64,000 nt of DNA from Paenibacillus periandrae (GCF_022458865.1 NZ_JAJNMU010000020.1:62001-126000); one strand, 5' to 3'; counted from the stretch's first letter, positions 42,343 through 52,080 are shown. Notes: generated from the sequence alone by a model not told the origin. Numbers and translations: made by a program.

Positions 42343-43467
42343 TTAGTCATTAATGTGAATCAATATATATTTTGTGTTTTTATCCCATCCGAGGTCGAAA
42401 GGCACGTGGTACCGATCCGCTGTATGGGAATTGACAAGCGGGTATCCGTGGTCGTCAAATCCAACCAAGATTGAAAAATGATCGACATCCCCATCCATCT
42501 CGTAAGCAATTAGATCTCCCGGCTTTAATGTAGCAATGGCCCCGCTCGGATATTTTTCAGTTGGCTTAACTACATCTGTAAAATAGCCTTTGGCGACGAG
42601 TCTACCGTACCCGCTATTTAATACGAAGTCTTTGAATGAATCCGTCCGCACCCAAGTTTGGCTCCCCGATGAACGGTAATGCCATCCCATTATCATTTTC
42701 AATCCGCCGCCTTCCTTCTCATCTCCGAGTACTTGAGAAGCGAAGTTAGTACAATCTCCCCCCAGATGTGTATAATCTAAATACTTTTTGTTGTAGCGAT
42801 GATTATTGCCCGCTCCCCATGCGACCCCCGCATATTTATTGGCATATTTTACTGCCTGTTCTCTGTTGTATCTTTTCTTTGTTTTATCGCCGGTTTGTTT
42901 AGTATCTGTTTCGGACTTCAAGAAAGTTGGACTCGGGAACCCATCGAATTCAGATATCCAATTCGGATTTTCAGTAAGCGGGTCGGCATACCATTCACGA
43001 TGTACCAACCACTCGCCATTGATTTTTTTAAGTGTCAATCCATGTCGAGTTCCTATACCTAAGGACTGGGGGGTGTAGTTACCGACTTTGTACACATAGC
43101 TTAATTTTAAGCTTTGGTTTAACGAAACTTTTGCCAGATCCCCTTCTTTTTTGATTCGTATAATTCGGATGCTGCTTTCCACGGTGGAAACAACGATGGC
43201 TCTTTTTTCAGCCCAAGTATTGATATATTTGCTCCTCAATAGTTCCTGCTCATACATATACCGGCCAAATCTGTCTGTTTTATCATATAATTTATTAATA
43301 ACTTCCGGTTTTTGATCGATTAAAAACTGCGCTCTTTCATTGAAGAGTTTTATTAAAAAAGAGCGTATATCCTGTGTTTCATCACCAGTATCGGCAGCAA
43401 GAACGTGGACTGGACAAAGAAGTATACACAGAATAACCGGAAGCCAACTCAACCGTTTAATACTCAT
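42343..43467 (-). CDS. Exported amidase-domain protein (Amidase_6 type)
   Basis: A 374-residue secreted protein with a signal peptide (WLPVILCILLCPVHVLA). Residues 30-190 form an N-terminal domain of unknown function; residues 200-374 are the putative amidase domain with YNREQAVKYANKYA, the catalytic cysteine in LGGDCTNFASQ and the histidine in DVDHFSILVGFD. Such proteins are cell-wall or spore-associated cysteine hydrolases. ATG 43467 is chosen because it precedes the signal peptide and follows CGGAGG; upstream in-frame codons add a non-signal leader. Confidence 0.85.
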   Translation of the reverse strand: MSIKRLSWLPVILCILLCPVHVLAADTGDETQDIRSFLIKLFNERAQFLIDQKPEVINKLYDKTDRFGRYMYEQELLRSKYINTWAEKRAIVVSTVESSIRIIRIKKEGDLAKVSLNQSLKLSYVYKVGNYTPQSLGIGTRHGLTLKKINGEWLVHREWYADPLTENPNWISEFDGFPSPTFLKSETDTKQTGDKTKKRYNREQAVKYANKYAGVAWGAGNNHRYNKKYLDYTHLGGDCTNFASQVLGDEKEGGGLKMIMGWHYRSSGSQTWVRTDSFKDFVLNSGYGRLVAKGYFTDVVKPTEKYPSGAIATLKPGDLIAYEMDGDVDHFSILVGFDDHGYPLVNSHTADRYHVPFDLGWDKNTKYILIHIND

Positions 43468-43538
43468 CACTGATATAGATACCTCCGGGTGGGTTCGTGA
43501 TATTGAATATAAAACATGTAGACCCTTCAATTTTGGAG

Positions 43539-44120
43539 TTAACCTGGAATTACTCTCCTAGCAAACAAGTAATTTTGATACCAATACTCCCCTTCTTTTT
43601 CATCCTTATGAATATTACTAATGATTACTCCAATTCCTGATTCATATGTATGGAGTATTTTCCCATCTCCCATATAAATACCAACATGTCGCACCTTATT
43701 TAATCCTGTCTCGTTTGGAAAATCTTCATCAGAAAAAAACATTATATCTCCTTTGCGTAAATTTATAAACGGTATTTCTTCTCCCTGTACTGCCTGTTCT
43801 CTTGAGTTATAACCTAATTGAATACCGTGGTTAGCGTAAAGATATTGTACGTAAGAAGAACAATCAAACGCTTTATCATTAAATCTCTCTGTACCAAAGA
43901 CATAAGGTGTCCCTATATAACGAATCCCCTCTGCAATAATCGAATCAGCAGTCTTCTTCCATTGACCGGCATCAGTCGCTTCATTTACCCTATAGGGTCT
44001 TGTATCGTTAGTGGTGTAGGGGTTAGACCCTTTATTATAACCACAAGCGGTCAATCCCCCAAAGATAAGGGTAGGGACTAATAGCGTATTTAATACATTT
44101 TTATAAAATTTTTTGTTCAT
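43539..44120 (-). CDS. NlpC/P60-family cell-wall hydrolase lipoprotein
   Basis: A 193-residue lipoprotein (lipobox GLTAC) with a C-terminal NlpC/P60 domain: catalytic cysteine in KAFDCSSYVQYLY, histidine in VRHVGIYMGDG and third polar residue in KILHTYESG. It should cleave cell-wall peptides on the outer face of the membrane. ATG 44120 follows AGGAGGTGGT. It lies 70 bases upstream of the amidase gene on the same strand and may be co-expressed. Confidence 0.9.
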   Translation of the reverse strand: MNKKFYKNVLNTLLVPTLIFGGLTACGYNKGSNPYTTNDTRPYRVNEATDAGQWKKTADSIIAEGIRYIGTPYVFGTERFNDKAFDCSSYVQYLYANHGIQLGYNSREQAVQGEEIPFINLRKGDIMFFSDEDFPNETGLNKVRHVGIYMGDGKILHTYESGIGVIISNIHKDEKEGEYWYQNYLFARRVIPG

Positions 44121-44350
44121 ATGACCACCTCCTGTAGATAGTATTAGTGTAAATTTCATGAGAATATATATTCTGAATAAATATTGGTTTTATAGCCGTA
44201 AATAGGAATACCGTTTATTATTATTTCAAAGATTAGCTACGACATCGTTTTATAAAATTATGATAAAAACCTAGTTCATGGGAGAAACTCTATTGACCGT
44301 AGCTTAAATAACACAACTTTCATAATTTTTTAATGGGAGCTAAGTAATCT

Positions 44351-45883
44351 ATGTTATCCATAAGGAAAATAAAATTGATGCGGGTAATGACACCAATTCT
44401 TAAATATAAGCTAACTCGTTACGCTTTTTCCGCCAAACTACTGGTTTTGCTTCTTTTCGCTTATCACATTCCGGGGATGGGAGGAGAAGGAGGAGGACCT
44501 AAATTTGTTTTGATGAGACTTGAGGACATCGGTCCTGGGGGGCAGTACGCTTCGCTGGACCAGCTTGGGAAGCTAAGAGCAGTTCTCGAATATTTGCGTG
44601 ATGAGCACGTGACTTACCATCTTGCGGTCGTGCCGAGATGGATTGATTTGCCGGTCAATGGAGGAAGGTACGATGTCCAGCTTGACCAAAGTGAGGATCC
44701 TTACGTTGCCGCTTATCAAAAGGTGCTCCATCAGGCAGTGAGAGCGAGAGCGATTCTCGGGATGCATGGCTATACACATCAAGTGGGTAACGACCGTCGC
44801 GACGACGATCAGCATGAATCAGGCATAGGCAATGAATTCAATGTTCCCGGGGTAGAGGAGACAATGTCGGTGAGCTACGCCGAGAAGCGTTTAAAGGAGG
44901 GGCTATCCATTCTGAATAATGCGGGTCTCAAACCGCAATTTTGGGAAGCGCCCCATTATCGTTCCACACATCTGCAGGATGAGGTGTTCCGCTCTTACTT
45001 TGGGTTGAACTATCAAGCCGACGTTCAAACGAAAAGTAAATCACCTGTGGCCCAATATGTAAACCGACGCATCAACGGTTATGGCGCTTCAACGCTCGGG
45101 TCAGCTTACGTTCCGACACCGTTTGATTACATTCCTAATAATAAGGACGAGAAGGTGATTGTCGACCGAGTCGGAAAATCGAACAACATTGCCTCATTTT
45201 ATTATCATCCATTTATGGAATTCAAATATTTGGTTCCCGTAACGGACCGGAGCGGAGAGCCGATGTTGCGTGACGGTATACCCGAATATCGCTACCCCGA
45301 CAGTAGTAGAAGCCAGCTGCAAAAGCTGGTTTTCAGCCTGCGAGCCAAGGGATACTCGTTCTATTCCATACAGGATTATGTGCCGTTCACACCAGCCCAC
45401 AGCGTACCTTTGCCTTCTGGTGGCAGTAAACTTCTCGTCGAAGACGCGAATGGTGATGGGCAAAAAGATTTCATGTTTTGGGACCCTGAAACTGGGGACA
45501 TCTCAGTGAGGGAAGGCCATTTTCAAGGTTTGCGAAACGAGCCCCAAGCCCCGTTCACCGTTTGGGCTCACGTCGATTATATCAACGGCGCCACTGCGGC
45601 TGTCAGCGGGAAAAGCGCAGACGGTCCGTGCAGCTTCTGGACAATCCACCCTTCGGGACAACTTGATCGATATGGATCGGACGGACATCATTTCTCCCTT
45701 GTGAGAAGCTGGAAGATTGATGGCGGAATGTGGAATAGTCTATATACGCTTCGACTGCCCGGGGGCGACATATTGCTAGCCGGACTGACGCAGGATCGGA
45801 TGCAGTTACACGGTTGGCTAATTCACGAGGGAAACTTGAAAGTTTTAAACCCGTATCAATTCAACTTTGAATACTATATGTAA
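44351..45883 (+). CDS. DUF2334 / polysaccharide-deacetylase-like protein with C-terminal repeat domain
   Basis: A 510-residue exported or membrane-anchored protein (LLVLLLFAYHIPGMG). The DUF2334 domain (residues 50-350) starts FVLMRLEDIGPGG, where the aspartate matches the metal ligand of deacetylase-like folds, and has ILGMHGYTHQVGN with the His pair and FWEAPHYRST. Residues 360-510 contain a calcium-type blade (EDANGDGQKDFMFWD) typical of FG-GAP/VCBS repeats. Probably acts on extracellular polysaccharide. The ATG at 44351 has GGGAG about 13 bases upstream; 44378 is an alternative. Confidence 0.8.
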   Translation: MLSIRKIKLMRVMTPILKYKLTRYAFSAKLLVLLLFAYHIPGMGGEGGGPKFVLMRLEDIGPGGQYASLDQLGKLRAVLEYLRDEHVTYHLAVVPRWIDLPVNGGRYDVQLDQSEDPYVAAYQKVLHQAVRARAILGMHGYTHQVGNDRRDDDQHESGIGNEFNVPGVEETMSVSYAEKRLKEGLSILNNAGLKPQFWEAPHYRSTHLQDEVFRSYFGLNYQADVQTKSKSPVAQYVNRRINGYGASTLGSAYVPTPFDYIPNNKDEKVIVDRVGKSNNIASFYYHPFMEFKYLVPVTDRSGEPMLRDGIPEYRYPDSSRSQLQKLVFSLRAKGYSFYSIQDYVPFTPAHSVPLPSGGSKLLVEDANGDGQKDFMFWDPETGDISVREGHFQGLRNEPQAPFTVWAHVDYINGATAAVSGKSADGPCSFWTIHPSGQLDRYGSDGHHFSLVRSWKIDGGMWNSLYTLRLPGGDILLAGLTQDRMQLHGWLIHEGNLKVLNPYQFNFEYYM

Positions 45884-46022
45884 GTGAGAAACCTTGCGAT
45901 CATACACAAAGATTTGCACCCACTTATTCACAGTACCGAAGACTACTCCCATCTAGGTACTAAGGTTTGGAGAAAGATCACAGATTTTAGAGAAAAGCTA
46001 ACAATAAGTATCGTTACATAAA

Positions 46023-46112
46023 GATGGAACGCCGTATGCCGCGAAAGTGGCACGTACGGTGTGAGACAAGGGAAAAGGCAACCCTAACGGAATATGCCGA
46101 GGGTGAGCCTTA
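46023..46112 (+). mobile_element. Orphan group II intron 3' end (domains V and VI)
   Basis: The core GCCGTATGCCGCGAAAGTGG, continuing CACGTACGGTGTG, folds into the 34-nt domain V hairpin with GAAA tetraloop and CG bulge. It is followed by a domain VI-like stem (AAGGCAACCCT against AGGGTGAGCCTT) with an unpaired A near its base, the branch-point position. No maturase gene is upstream: 45884-46020 has no usable frame. It could be the missing 3' part of an intron like the 5' piece at 8.7 kb. Confidence 0.75.
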
Positions 46113-46399
46113 CCTTTTGTCATTTTATGGCAGTCAAACTGTGTTTGTTCAAATTATTATAAATGGAGCTATTAGCGTAAAAAATACTTCATGCTCGCTA
46201 AAAAAAGGCATAGCAAACAAAAGTCTTTTAAAACCTTTAAAAAACAAATTCAAGTTTAGGCCGCAGCCTTTAATTAGCCCATCGGAAATCAGAAGCTTCA
46301 AAGCTTGTTTTATTGCTTTCTCTTTCTGCTTTACCTGCATTTCCATTGGCATGTCAATTTTATATAGATCCGCCTTGGTAGACCTGTTGTTGGGATATA

Positions 46400-46788
46400 A
46401 TGGAAGCGCTCATTGACACTCCTGGAACAATTGAGGTCCAGACTGTTGCCACTGAATGGGCAGCAGACCTCTCTGGCTTGCTTAATTTAAAAGACCCTAA
46501 AGCTGTCGTTGCTGGATTGCAAAACCGTAAAGAACCTATTAAGATTTATATCCACATTATTCGCCATCCTGAGAAAGGTTTCTTCCTTGTGGATACAGGA
46601 GTCAGCAAGCGTCTTGTTGAGGATCCAAGTGGAGTTGGTGTTGGCTGGGTGCTTAGAAAATATGGTGGTATCAACGATATGAACGCCCAGCCAAGCACTG
46701 AAGATGTGATTGCAGCCGAGGGAGCGCCTATCGCGGGTGTCTATTTGACACACATCCATCTCGACAGCCGAAGAACCATACATACTAA
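46400..46788 (+). pseudogene. Metallo-beta-lactamase-fold hydrolase, truncated after first metal motif
   Basis: The frame reads DTPGTIEVQTVATEWAADLS, HIIRHPEKGFFLVDTGVSK and IAGVYLTHIHLDS, i.e. the fold's N-terminal half up to the HxHxD motif, where the following His-containing part is replaced by unrelated Arg-rich residues. The second half of the active site is missing. The 5' end is also uncertain. Lactonase-like sequence; inactive as it stands. Confidence 0.65.
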
Positions 46789-46908
46789 AAGGAAGCTCCG
46801 GGCTAGACGAAGATTATGCATACTGATCAAAAAAAACGGATCATAGGCGATTACCACTCTCCATTACATCCCATCCCTCATATGATAAGTGAGGAGGAGG
46901 ATTCAAAA

Positions 46909-47298
46909 ATGGCAAAAACATCGCAACCAGTAACGATCGGAGCGAATTCTATAGCGAAGATCGGTAACCGTTTTTTCCTGATTGTTGAGGTGGAAGCAAA
47001 ATCACCTGGAGTTGAAATTGATCCGGTATTCGCCGTCCGGACAACTTCACAACAAGCAGTAAGTCTCATTCGTGCAGGGGTGAAACGTACCATATTTCAA
47101 AATTCGCCTCCAACACCTAGTCGTGGAAAGAAAGTTGAGCTGAAGGGTGTACTGTTCGCTAATGGGCGCATTTTTTCTGTCTTCGATGTTGAAAACTCGA
47201 CTGACATTTCTGTACTTGTAAGAATTAACCGAAAAAAAGCAGATCAGCTTATTCGAGGTGGCGCACGCATTATCAAAGTTATTAGGAAACCCTTCTAA
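46909..47298 (+). CDS. Hypothetical protein with an internal duplication
   Basis: A 129-residue basic cytoplasmic protein of unknown family, start at ATG 46909 behind GAGGAGGAGG. Two halves look related: RTTSQQAVSLIRAGVKRTIF in the first and RINRKKADQLIRGGARIIKV in the second, each preceded by a beta-rich stretch (FFLIVEVEAKS and RIFSVFDVENS). This suggests a duplicated alpha/beta unit of about 55 residues. The good ribosome site and clean frame support a real gene. Confidence 0.65.
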   Translation: MAKTSQPVTIGANSIAKIGNRFFLIVEVEAKSPGVEIDPVFAVRTTSQQAVSLIRAGVKRTIFQNSPPTPSRGKKVELKGVLFANGRIFSVFDVENSTDISVLVRINRKKADQLIRGGARIIKVIRKPF

Positions 47299-47384
47299 GT
47301 AACCATTTATTTCCTTGTTATGAATCGCTAACCCTAGAAACGATTGGCGGCTAATGCAAGATTAGCGTCTAAAAGTCGCTATAG

Positions 47385-47801
47385 TTGAAAAAGTCCGCTT
47401 ATCCTTCCGGTGGTGCCGGTATGGTTGGAAGTGCGGGGGACTTCCTTAATTTACTGGAAACTTTACGGCAAGGGGGAGATCCTATTCTTCCGGAAGCACT
47501 TGTCACTGAAATGACTACCAATCAAATTGGCGACATCACGATGCCATATTGGCCGGGAAGAGGTTTTGGTTTAGGCTTTTTCCTACTCAAAGACCCTATA
47601 GCTGCGATTACTTCGGAATCACCGGGTACATGGCGGATGGGTGGGACTTATGGACATTCTTGGTTTGTTGATCCAAGGGAAGAGCTTAGCGTTGTAGCAT
47701 TCACAAATACGGCACTAGAGGGGATGTCAGGCAGTTTCCCAACGGATATATGCGAAGCTGTTTATGCGGGTTTACGAGGATTGACCAGAAGTAATGAATA
47801 A
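47385..47801 (+). pseudogene. Serine beta-lactamase-family hydrolase, C-terminal remnant
   Basis: The fragment starts without initiator (SGGAGMVGSAGDFLNLLETL) and contains GFGLGFFLLKD, TWRMGGTYGHSWFVDPRE, where the HS-type third motif of class C-like esterases is visible, and ends EAVYAGLRGL. The catalytic SxxK half is missing. Same style of 5' truncation as other genes in this region. Confidence 0.65.
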
Positions 47802-47997
47802 TAAATAATTGAACTAAAGGATACTATTGTCCAATACTGAGAGGGCTATCAAGTGGTAGTCCTTTTCTACGATAACGTGCAGATTGTTAATTCAATGACA
47901 AGATAATTCCTTTAAAAGGATAAAAGAGGGAATTATATGTGCTTAAAGAATAGAATTAATCCAGAAGGTTAAAACAAGAAATTTCTGGAGGTGCCAT

Positions 47998-48681
47998 ATG
48001 GAATCCAAACGAATTATTGACAGAGCGTATTATTTTGCTGAAGAATAACAGAAGGCGTTAGATGAAGGTGTAATAACAGAAATGGAATGGTACGAAATTA
48101 ATAAGACGTATTTCACTGAACATTACTTGTCAGCTGATAACCCAAGATCCCAATCCGGTCATGGAGGTGACGAACAACATTACTTCCATAACCACTTTAT
48201 GCTTCTTGATATAATTACTAAGAGTGGTTCATTCATTGATGTCGGGTACGCAAATGGATACTTAATCGAGTCATTAAATAAATGGTTAAATGGAATTAAT
48301 ACGTTACAAGTTGATTTTTACGGGTTGGATATATCTCATGAGTTGATTCATCTTGCCAAAAAGAGACTGCCGAACTGGAAGGACAAACTCTACACAGGTA
48401 ACGCCTTTAAATGGATTCCAGAAAATAAGTTTGATTTTGTTTGTGTGAAAGAGTTAGGTTACGTTCCACAAAAAATGGAAGAGTCTTTCTTTGAACATCT
48501 GTTTAATAATTACGTTGCTGAAGAAGGGAGATTAATTCTAGGGCCCTACAGCGAAGAGAAAATGTCTAGAGAACTGGAAGGCCAATTGTCGTCATGGGGC
48601 TACATCCCTTCGGGATATATTGAGAGGTCACATAATAAAAGTATAAATGTCGCAAGAAGAATTCTCTATTTCAATAAATAG
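47998..48681 (+). pseudogene. Class I SAM-dependent methyltransferase with an early in-frame stop
   Basis: ATG 47998 behind TCTGGAGGTGCC starts MESKRIIDRAYYFAEE and meets TAA at 48046-48048; the same frame continues QKALDEGVITEMEWYEINKT and encodes a complete methyltransferase: GSFIDVGYANGYLIESLN (SAM-binding motif I), DFYGLDISHELIHLAKKRLP, FDFVCVKELGYVP. Reinitiation at ATG 48082 could produce nearly the entire domain (199 residues). Substrate unknown. A single base change would restore a 227-codon gene. Confidence 0.75.
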
Positions 48682-48904
48682 CTCTAGTCTTTTGTATTAC
48701 TGCGCTATTGGGAGAATTGTTTAATTTACCATCCTTCGTTAAATTAAATTTGTATTCGGTCAGGCAAGGACTGTGCACATTAGCAATCCATGAGAAACCG
48801 GACATGCTGTTGGATGATAAAATGTAGACATAAAGGAGGCTGCATATGGAACGTGTAATCTTGATGATGAATGTGCGAGAAAACCAGGGAGGAGAGTCAG
48901 TCGC

Positions 48905-49441
48905 ATGGCAAAGATCGTTTTCGCATTGAACCAGTCTCTGGACGGATTCGTCGACCACGACCACACGGCATTTCAGCCCGACCCCGTGCTATTCCGTCAT
49001 TTCATCGACGACGTGCGCGGCCTGGCGGGCTGCCTGTACGGGCGCCGCATGTATGAGACCATGCGGTATTGGGACGGAGACCATTTTGAATGGGATGCGC
49101 CAGAACGGGAATACGCAGCGGCGTGGCAAAGCAAACCGAAGTGGGTGGTGTCGAGGACGTTAAAGTCCGTCGGTCCGAACGCTTCTCTGATCGAGGGCGA
49201 CCTCGCAGCGGCCATACGTGGGCTGAAGGCTCAGCATGAAGGGGAGATTGAAGTCGCCGGGCCGGAGTTGGCCCACAGTCTAACGGAGCTCGGTCTCGTT
49301 GACGAGTATCGACTCTATCTCCATCCAGTCGTGCTGGGTCACGGCAAGCCGTTCTTCGCCGGTCCGCGGCCGCCGCTGCGCCTCGTGGCAAGCGATCGAA
49401 TTGGCGAGAATGTGATCAGGTTGACCTACGTTCCAGCTTAG
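48905..49441 (+). CDS. Dihydrofolate-reductase-family protein (RibD C-terminal type)
   Basis: A 178-residue NADPH-dependent reductase-like protein: KIVFALNQSLDGFVDHD, GRRMYETMRYWD and GPELAHSLTELGLVDEYRLY with HPVVLGHGKPFF. GC content is much higher than in the neighbouring genes, suggesting recent acquisition. GGGAGGAGAG precedes the ATG. The last 200 bases plus 70 bases downstream are duplicated at 50.96-51.24 kb. Physiological substrate unknown. Confidence 0.85.
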   Translation: MAKIVFALNQSLDGFVDHDHTAFQPDPVLFRHFIDDVRGLAGCLYGRRMYETMRYWDGDHFEWDAPEREYAAAWQSKPKWVVSRTLKSVGPNASLIEGDLAAAIRGLKAQHEGEIEVAGPELAHSLTELGLVDEYRLYLHPVVLGHGKPFFAGPRPPLRLVASDRIGENVIRLTYVPA

Positions 49442-49513
49442 TTGTGCGGTTGACCCAGCGGCCTAAAGGGCACGTTACTTTAATAGGGATTCTCCGGCTG
49501 TAGCGGCAGTCAG
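49238..49513 (+). repeat. Direct repeat, copy 1 (3' end of the reductase gene)
   Basis: About 275 bases nearly identical to 50961-51235, covering the last 68 codons of the reductase gene and its downstream region (GGGATTCTCCGGCTGTAGCG). The DUF3231 gene lies between the two copies. Confidence 0.85.
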
Positions 49514-49826
49514 AGGATCCCTTATTCTTTAAAATTTGTTCAGTTATGCAAAATGACATAGTTATTTATGGAATTGACGATTGAACTCTAACGGGTAACG
49601 AGTTGAATGGGGAATTTAAAAAGCAATTTCGAAAAAGTCTTTTAGATCAAGGACTTTAAATTTTGAAAGCGTAAGTTTGCCTCGATAAATTTGAAGTTTT
49701 TTATCGGTTGATTACAAATATGGGATGATTGATGATAAATAATAAATTTTACATATTGAATTTCTTATTGGGTAAGATTAATAATGCTTTTACACCTTTA
49801 AACTTTAGAAAAGAGGACTATGTATT
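49514..49826. other. AT-rich intergenic region
   Basis: No gene or clear signal other than the GAAAAGAGGAC site before the DUF3231 gene. Confidence 0.3.
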
Positions 49827-50819
49827 ATGAAATCCATGCTAACAGGAACTGAAATGGGGAAACTTTGGGCGACTTATATCGGAAATTCAATGGGAAAGTG
49901 CATGCTCAATTATTATCTAAAGAATGTAGATGATCCCGAGATTAAAGTGGCTTTAGAATATGCATTGGAGTTAAGCAATAATAATATCCAAACAATTGAG
50001 TTTTTCTTTAATCAAGCAGACTTTCCTATACCTGTTGGGTTTACTGATAGTGACGTGAATTTCAAAGCGCCTCGTTTGTTTATTGATGAGTTTTATCTTC
50101 ATTATATGAAATATGCGAGCAAAGCTGGTATGAGTCTCTACTCGATTGCTATTCCATTGGTTACAAGAAGAGATATTCGGGATTTTTTTATCAAATGCGT
50201 CCAAGATACAATGAAATTGCAGTCCGTGGTTGCGGTGATTTCAGAATCTAAAAATGAGCTTATGAATTCGCCTGTTATTCAGCCCCCAGAAAAAGTTGAT
50301 TTTGTACATAGTCAAAAGTTTCTGGGCTCTTTTTTCGGAAAAAGCAGACCCCTACAAGGATTGGAAATTGCGCATATCTTCGGAAATCTAAATAACGATA
50401 TCACAAGCAAAGCACTTATTATTGGATTTGCTCAAGTAGCAAATGACAACAAGGTAAGAACATTTCTAGAACGCGGAAAAGATATTAATCAAAAGCACAT
50501 TGAATTATTAACAGAAAAGTTGTCTCAGGATGGATTGCCCTCCCCGACACTAATAGATCATTTGGTGACTTCATCGACAGTTTCACCATTTTCTGACAAA
50601 ATCATGGTTTTTCATAAAGTTGACATGTTTAATGTGAAAATAAGGGAGTATGCCAATGGCATATCGCTTGACGGTAGAAAAGATATTGGTGCTTTATTTT
50701 TGAAATGCCAAGCGGAAGTAATGTTATATGTGGAAGATGGTGCAAATCTCTTGATTGAAAATGGATGGTTAGAAAAACCACCAGAGGCAGTTGACCGTAG
50801 TAAATTTTTAAATAAATAA
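49827..50819 (+). CDS. DUF3231-family protein
   Basis: A 330-residue protein made of two similar halves typical of DUF3231 (four-helix, ferritin-like bundles): GKLWATYIGNSMGKCMLNYY with FPIPVGFTDSDVNF in the first, and LEIAHIFGNLNNDITSKALI with LPSPTLIDHLVTSSTVSPFS in the second. Common in spore-forming Bacillota; function unknown. It is AT-rich and sits between two copies of a GC-rich 275-bp repeat, so it may have been captured by a duplication event. Confidence 0.85.
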   Translation: MKSMLTGTEMGKLWATYIGNSMGKCMLNYYLKNVDDPEIKVALEYALELSNNNIQTIEFFFNQADFPIPVGFTDSDVNFKAPRLFIDEFYLHYMKYASKAGMSLYSIAIPLVTRRDIRDFFIKCVQDTMKLQSVVAVISESKNELMNSPVIQPPEKVDFVHSQKFLGSFFGKSRPLQGLEIAHIFGNLNNDITSKALIIGFAQVANDNKVRTFLERGKDINQKHIELLTEKLSQDGLPSPTLIDHLVTSSTVSPFSDKIMVFHKVDMFNVKIREYANGISLDGRKDIGALFLKCQAEVMLYVEDGANLLIENGWLEKPPEAVDRSKFLNK

Positions 50820-50960
50820 GTTCTTAACCAGAAAACCATGTTCGTTCCAATAAAGGGAGCGTGTTATTTAAAATAAGGGAGCAGTAGCTACCACATATTT
50901 TGACTCATTCGCGAGATTTCACAAAGAAAGCACGGAGGACCGAGTTCGTGTCCCAAAAGT

Positions 50961-51235
50961 GAAGGGAGATTGAAGTTGCCGGGCCGGAGTTGGCCCACAG
51001 TCTAACGGAGCGCGGTCTCGTTGATGAGTATCGACTCTATCTCCATCCAGTCGTGCTGGGTCACGGCAAGCCGTTCTTCGGCGGTCCGCGGCCGCCGCTG
51101 CGCCTCGTGTCAAGCGATCGAATTGGCGAGAAGGTGATCAGGTTGACCTACGTTCCAGCTTAATTGTGCAGTTGACCCAGCGGCCTGAAGGGCACGTTAC
51201 TTTAATAGGGATTCTCCGGCTGTAGCGGTAGTCAG
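50961..51235 (+). repeat. Direct repeat, copy 2 (partial reductase gene copy)
   Basis: Second copy of the 275-bp repeat, with scattered single-base differences (for example GAGCGCGG for GAGCTCGG). It contains the reductase C-terminus without a start codon, so it is a partial gene copy ending in TAA near 51163. Confidence 0.85.
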
Positions 51236-51411
51236 AACTGTTAGATTTATTGTTGGTTTGGCGCCTAATCTTCCGTTTACCTGCACGGCTCAATGAAAGC
51301 AGCTTAAACCAGTCCTTATTTGAGAGGGCTGGTTTGTTATGTTAGGGGTTTTTAGAAACTTATTATTTGATGATCGAAAATACAACATATATAATGTGTA
51401 TGTAAGAGGAC

Positions 51412-51545
51412 AAGAACATAGTGCCATAAGGATCCACGCCCAGCGCAGTTTTTTCATTTTAAGGGGCCAGGTTCTTGTCCAAACCCAAAGACAAGAACTT
51501 GACCCCTTTTCCGATATTGGACAAGAACATGGTCCTATTTCCGAG
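51412..51545. repeat. GACAAGAAC-type element, second copy
   Basis: Same layout as 11.22-11.35 kb: outer units GGACAAGAACATAGTGCC and GGACAAGAACATGGTCC flank an inverted repeat with 19-base arms (51461-51479 and 51490-51508, two mismatches) around a ten-base loop. The sequence has diverged but the architecture is preserved. Confidence 0.65.
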
Positions 51546-51698
51546 GAACGAAAAGCGTTTATGTTTTGCATGTTTCTTTCGAGATCCGGGAGCAGTGCGG
51601 TATACACTAGCCGCATCCCAAGATTTCCTCTGTTCTTGTCATCATGCGCCGACAGTTGTGGTGTGGGAGGGGTGGTTTTAATTATCGCTGTAGCGCAT

Positions 51699-51854
51699 AA
51701 TAGTGGGGTAACGATGCACATCAATTTGGAATACGGCAGAAATACACACCATATAAATGAGGCGATTTTCGTGGCATTCGGCGATGCGTTGAAGAAAGCA
51801 ATTAGGATAACAAGCGATGTTATTCTGTCTACGAAGGGTACGTTATCATTATGA
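51699..51854 (+). pseudogene. hisB: HisB (imidazoleglycerol-phosphate dehydratase) C-terminal remnant
   Basis: The frame reads GVTMHINLEYGRNTHHINEA, IFVAFGDALKKAIR and ends ILSTKGTLSL, matching the end of HisB, including the metal-binding HH in GRNTHHINEA and the C-terminal STKGTL. The rest of the gene and all other his genes are absent. Upstream is transposon-end-like sequence. Confidence 0.7.
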
Positions 51855-51913
51855 AAAAAGACGCATACGTGTAACAAATATGGGGGAGGAATTTGTTTCA
51901 TTGGACATCTGAC

Positions 51914-51935
51914 GATTACGAACGGGCACTATAGC
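51914..51935 (+). repeat. Dispersed repeat, partial copy D
   Basis: GATTACGAACGGGCACTATAG, the left part of the dispersed repeat family; the hairpin and right end are not recognisable here. Confidence 0.5.
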
Positions 51936-52080
51936 TCAATAAACAACTAAGACGCGGCTGCTGTCATAGATCGCCAACGGTTGGAGCACATGTATAATTT
52001 AAGAAGAATAGTAAGGAATAAAATAACAAGATTACTAAGAAAGAAGGGGTGATGTCGATGGTTATTCAAGCGACCATGAA

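Noticed and set aside
51290..51901. A 203-codon minus-strand open frame.
   Set aside because: It runs through repeat elements and opposite the HisB remnant, has no recognisable domain and no convincing ribosome site; treated as a chance frame.
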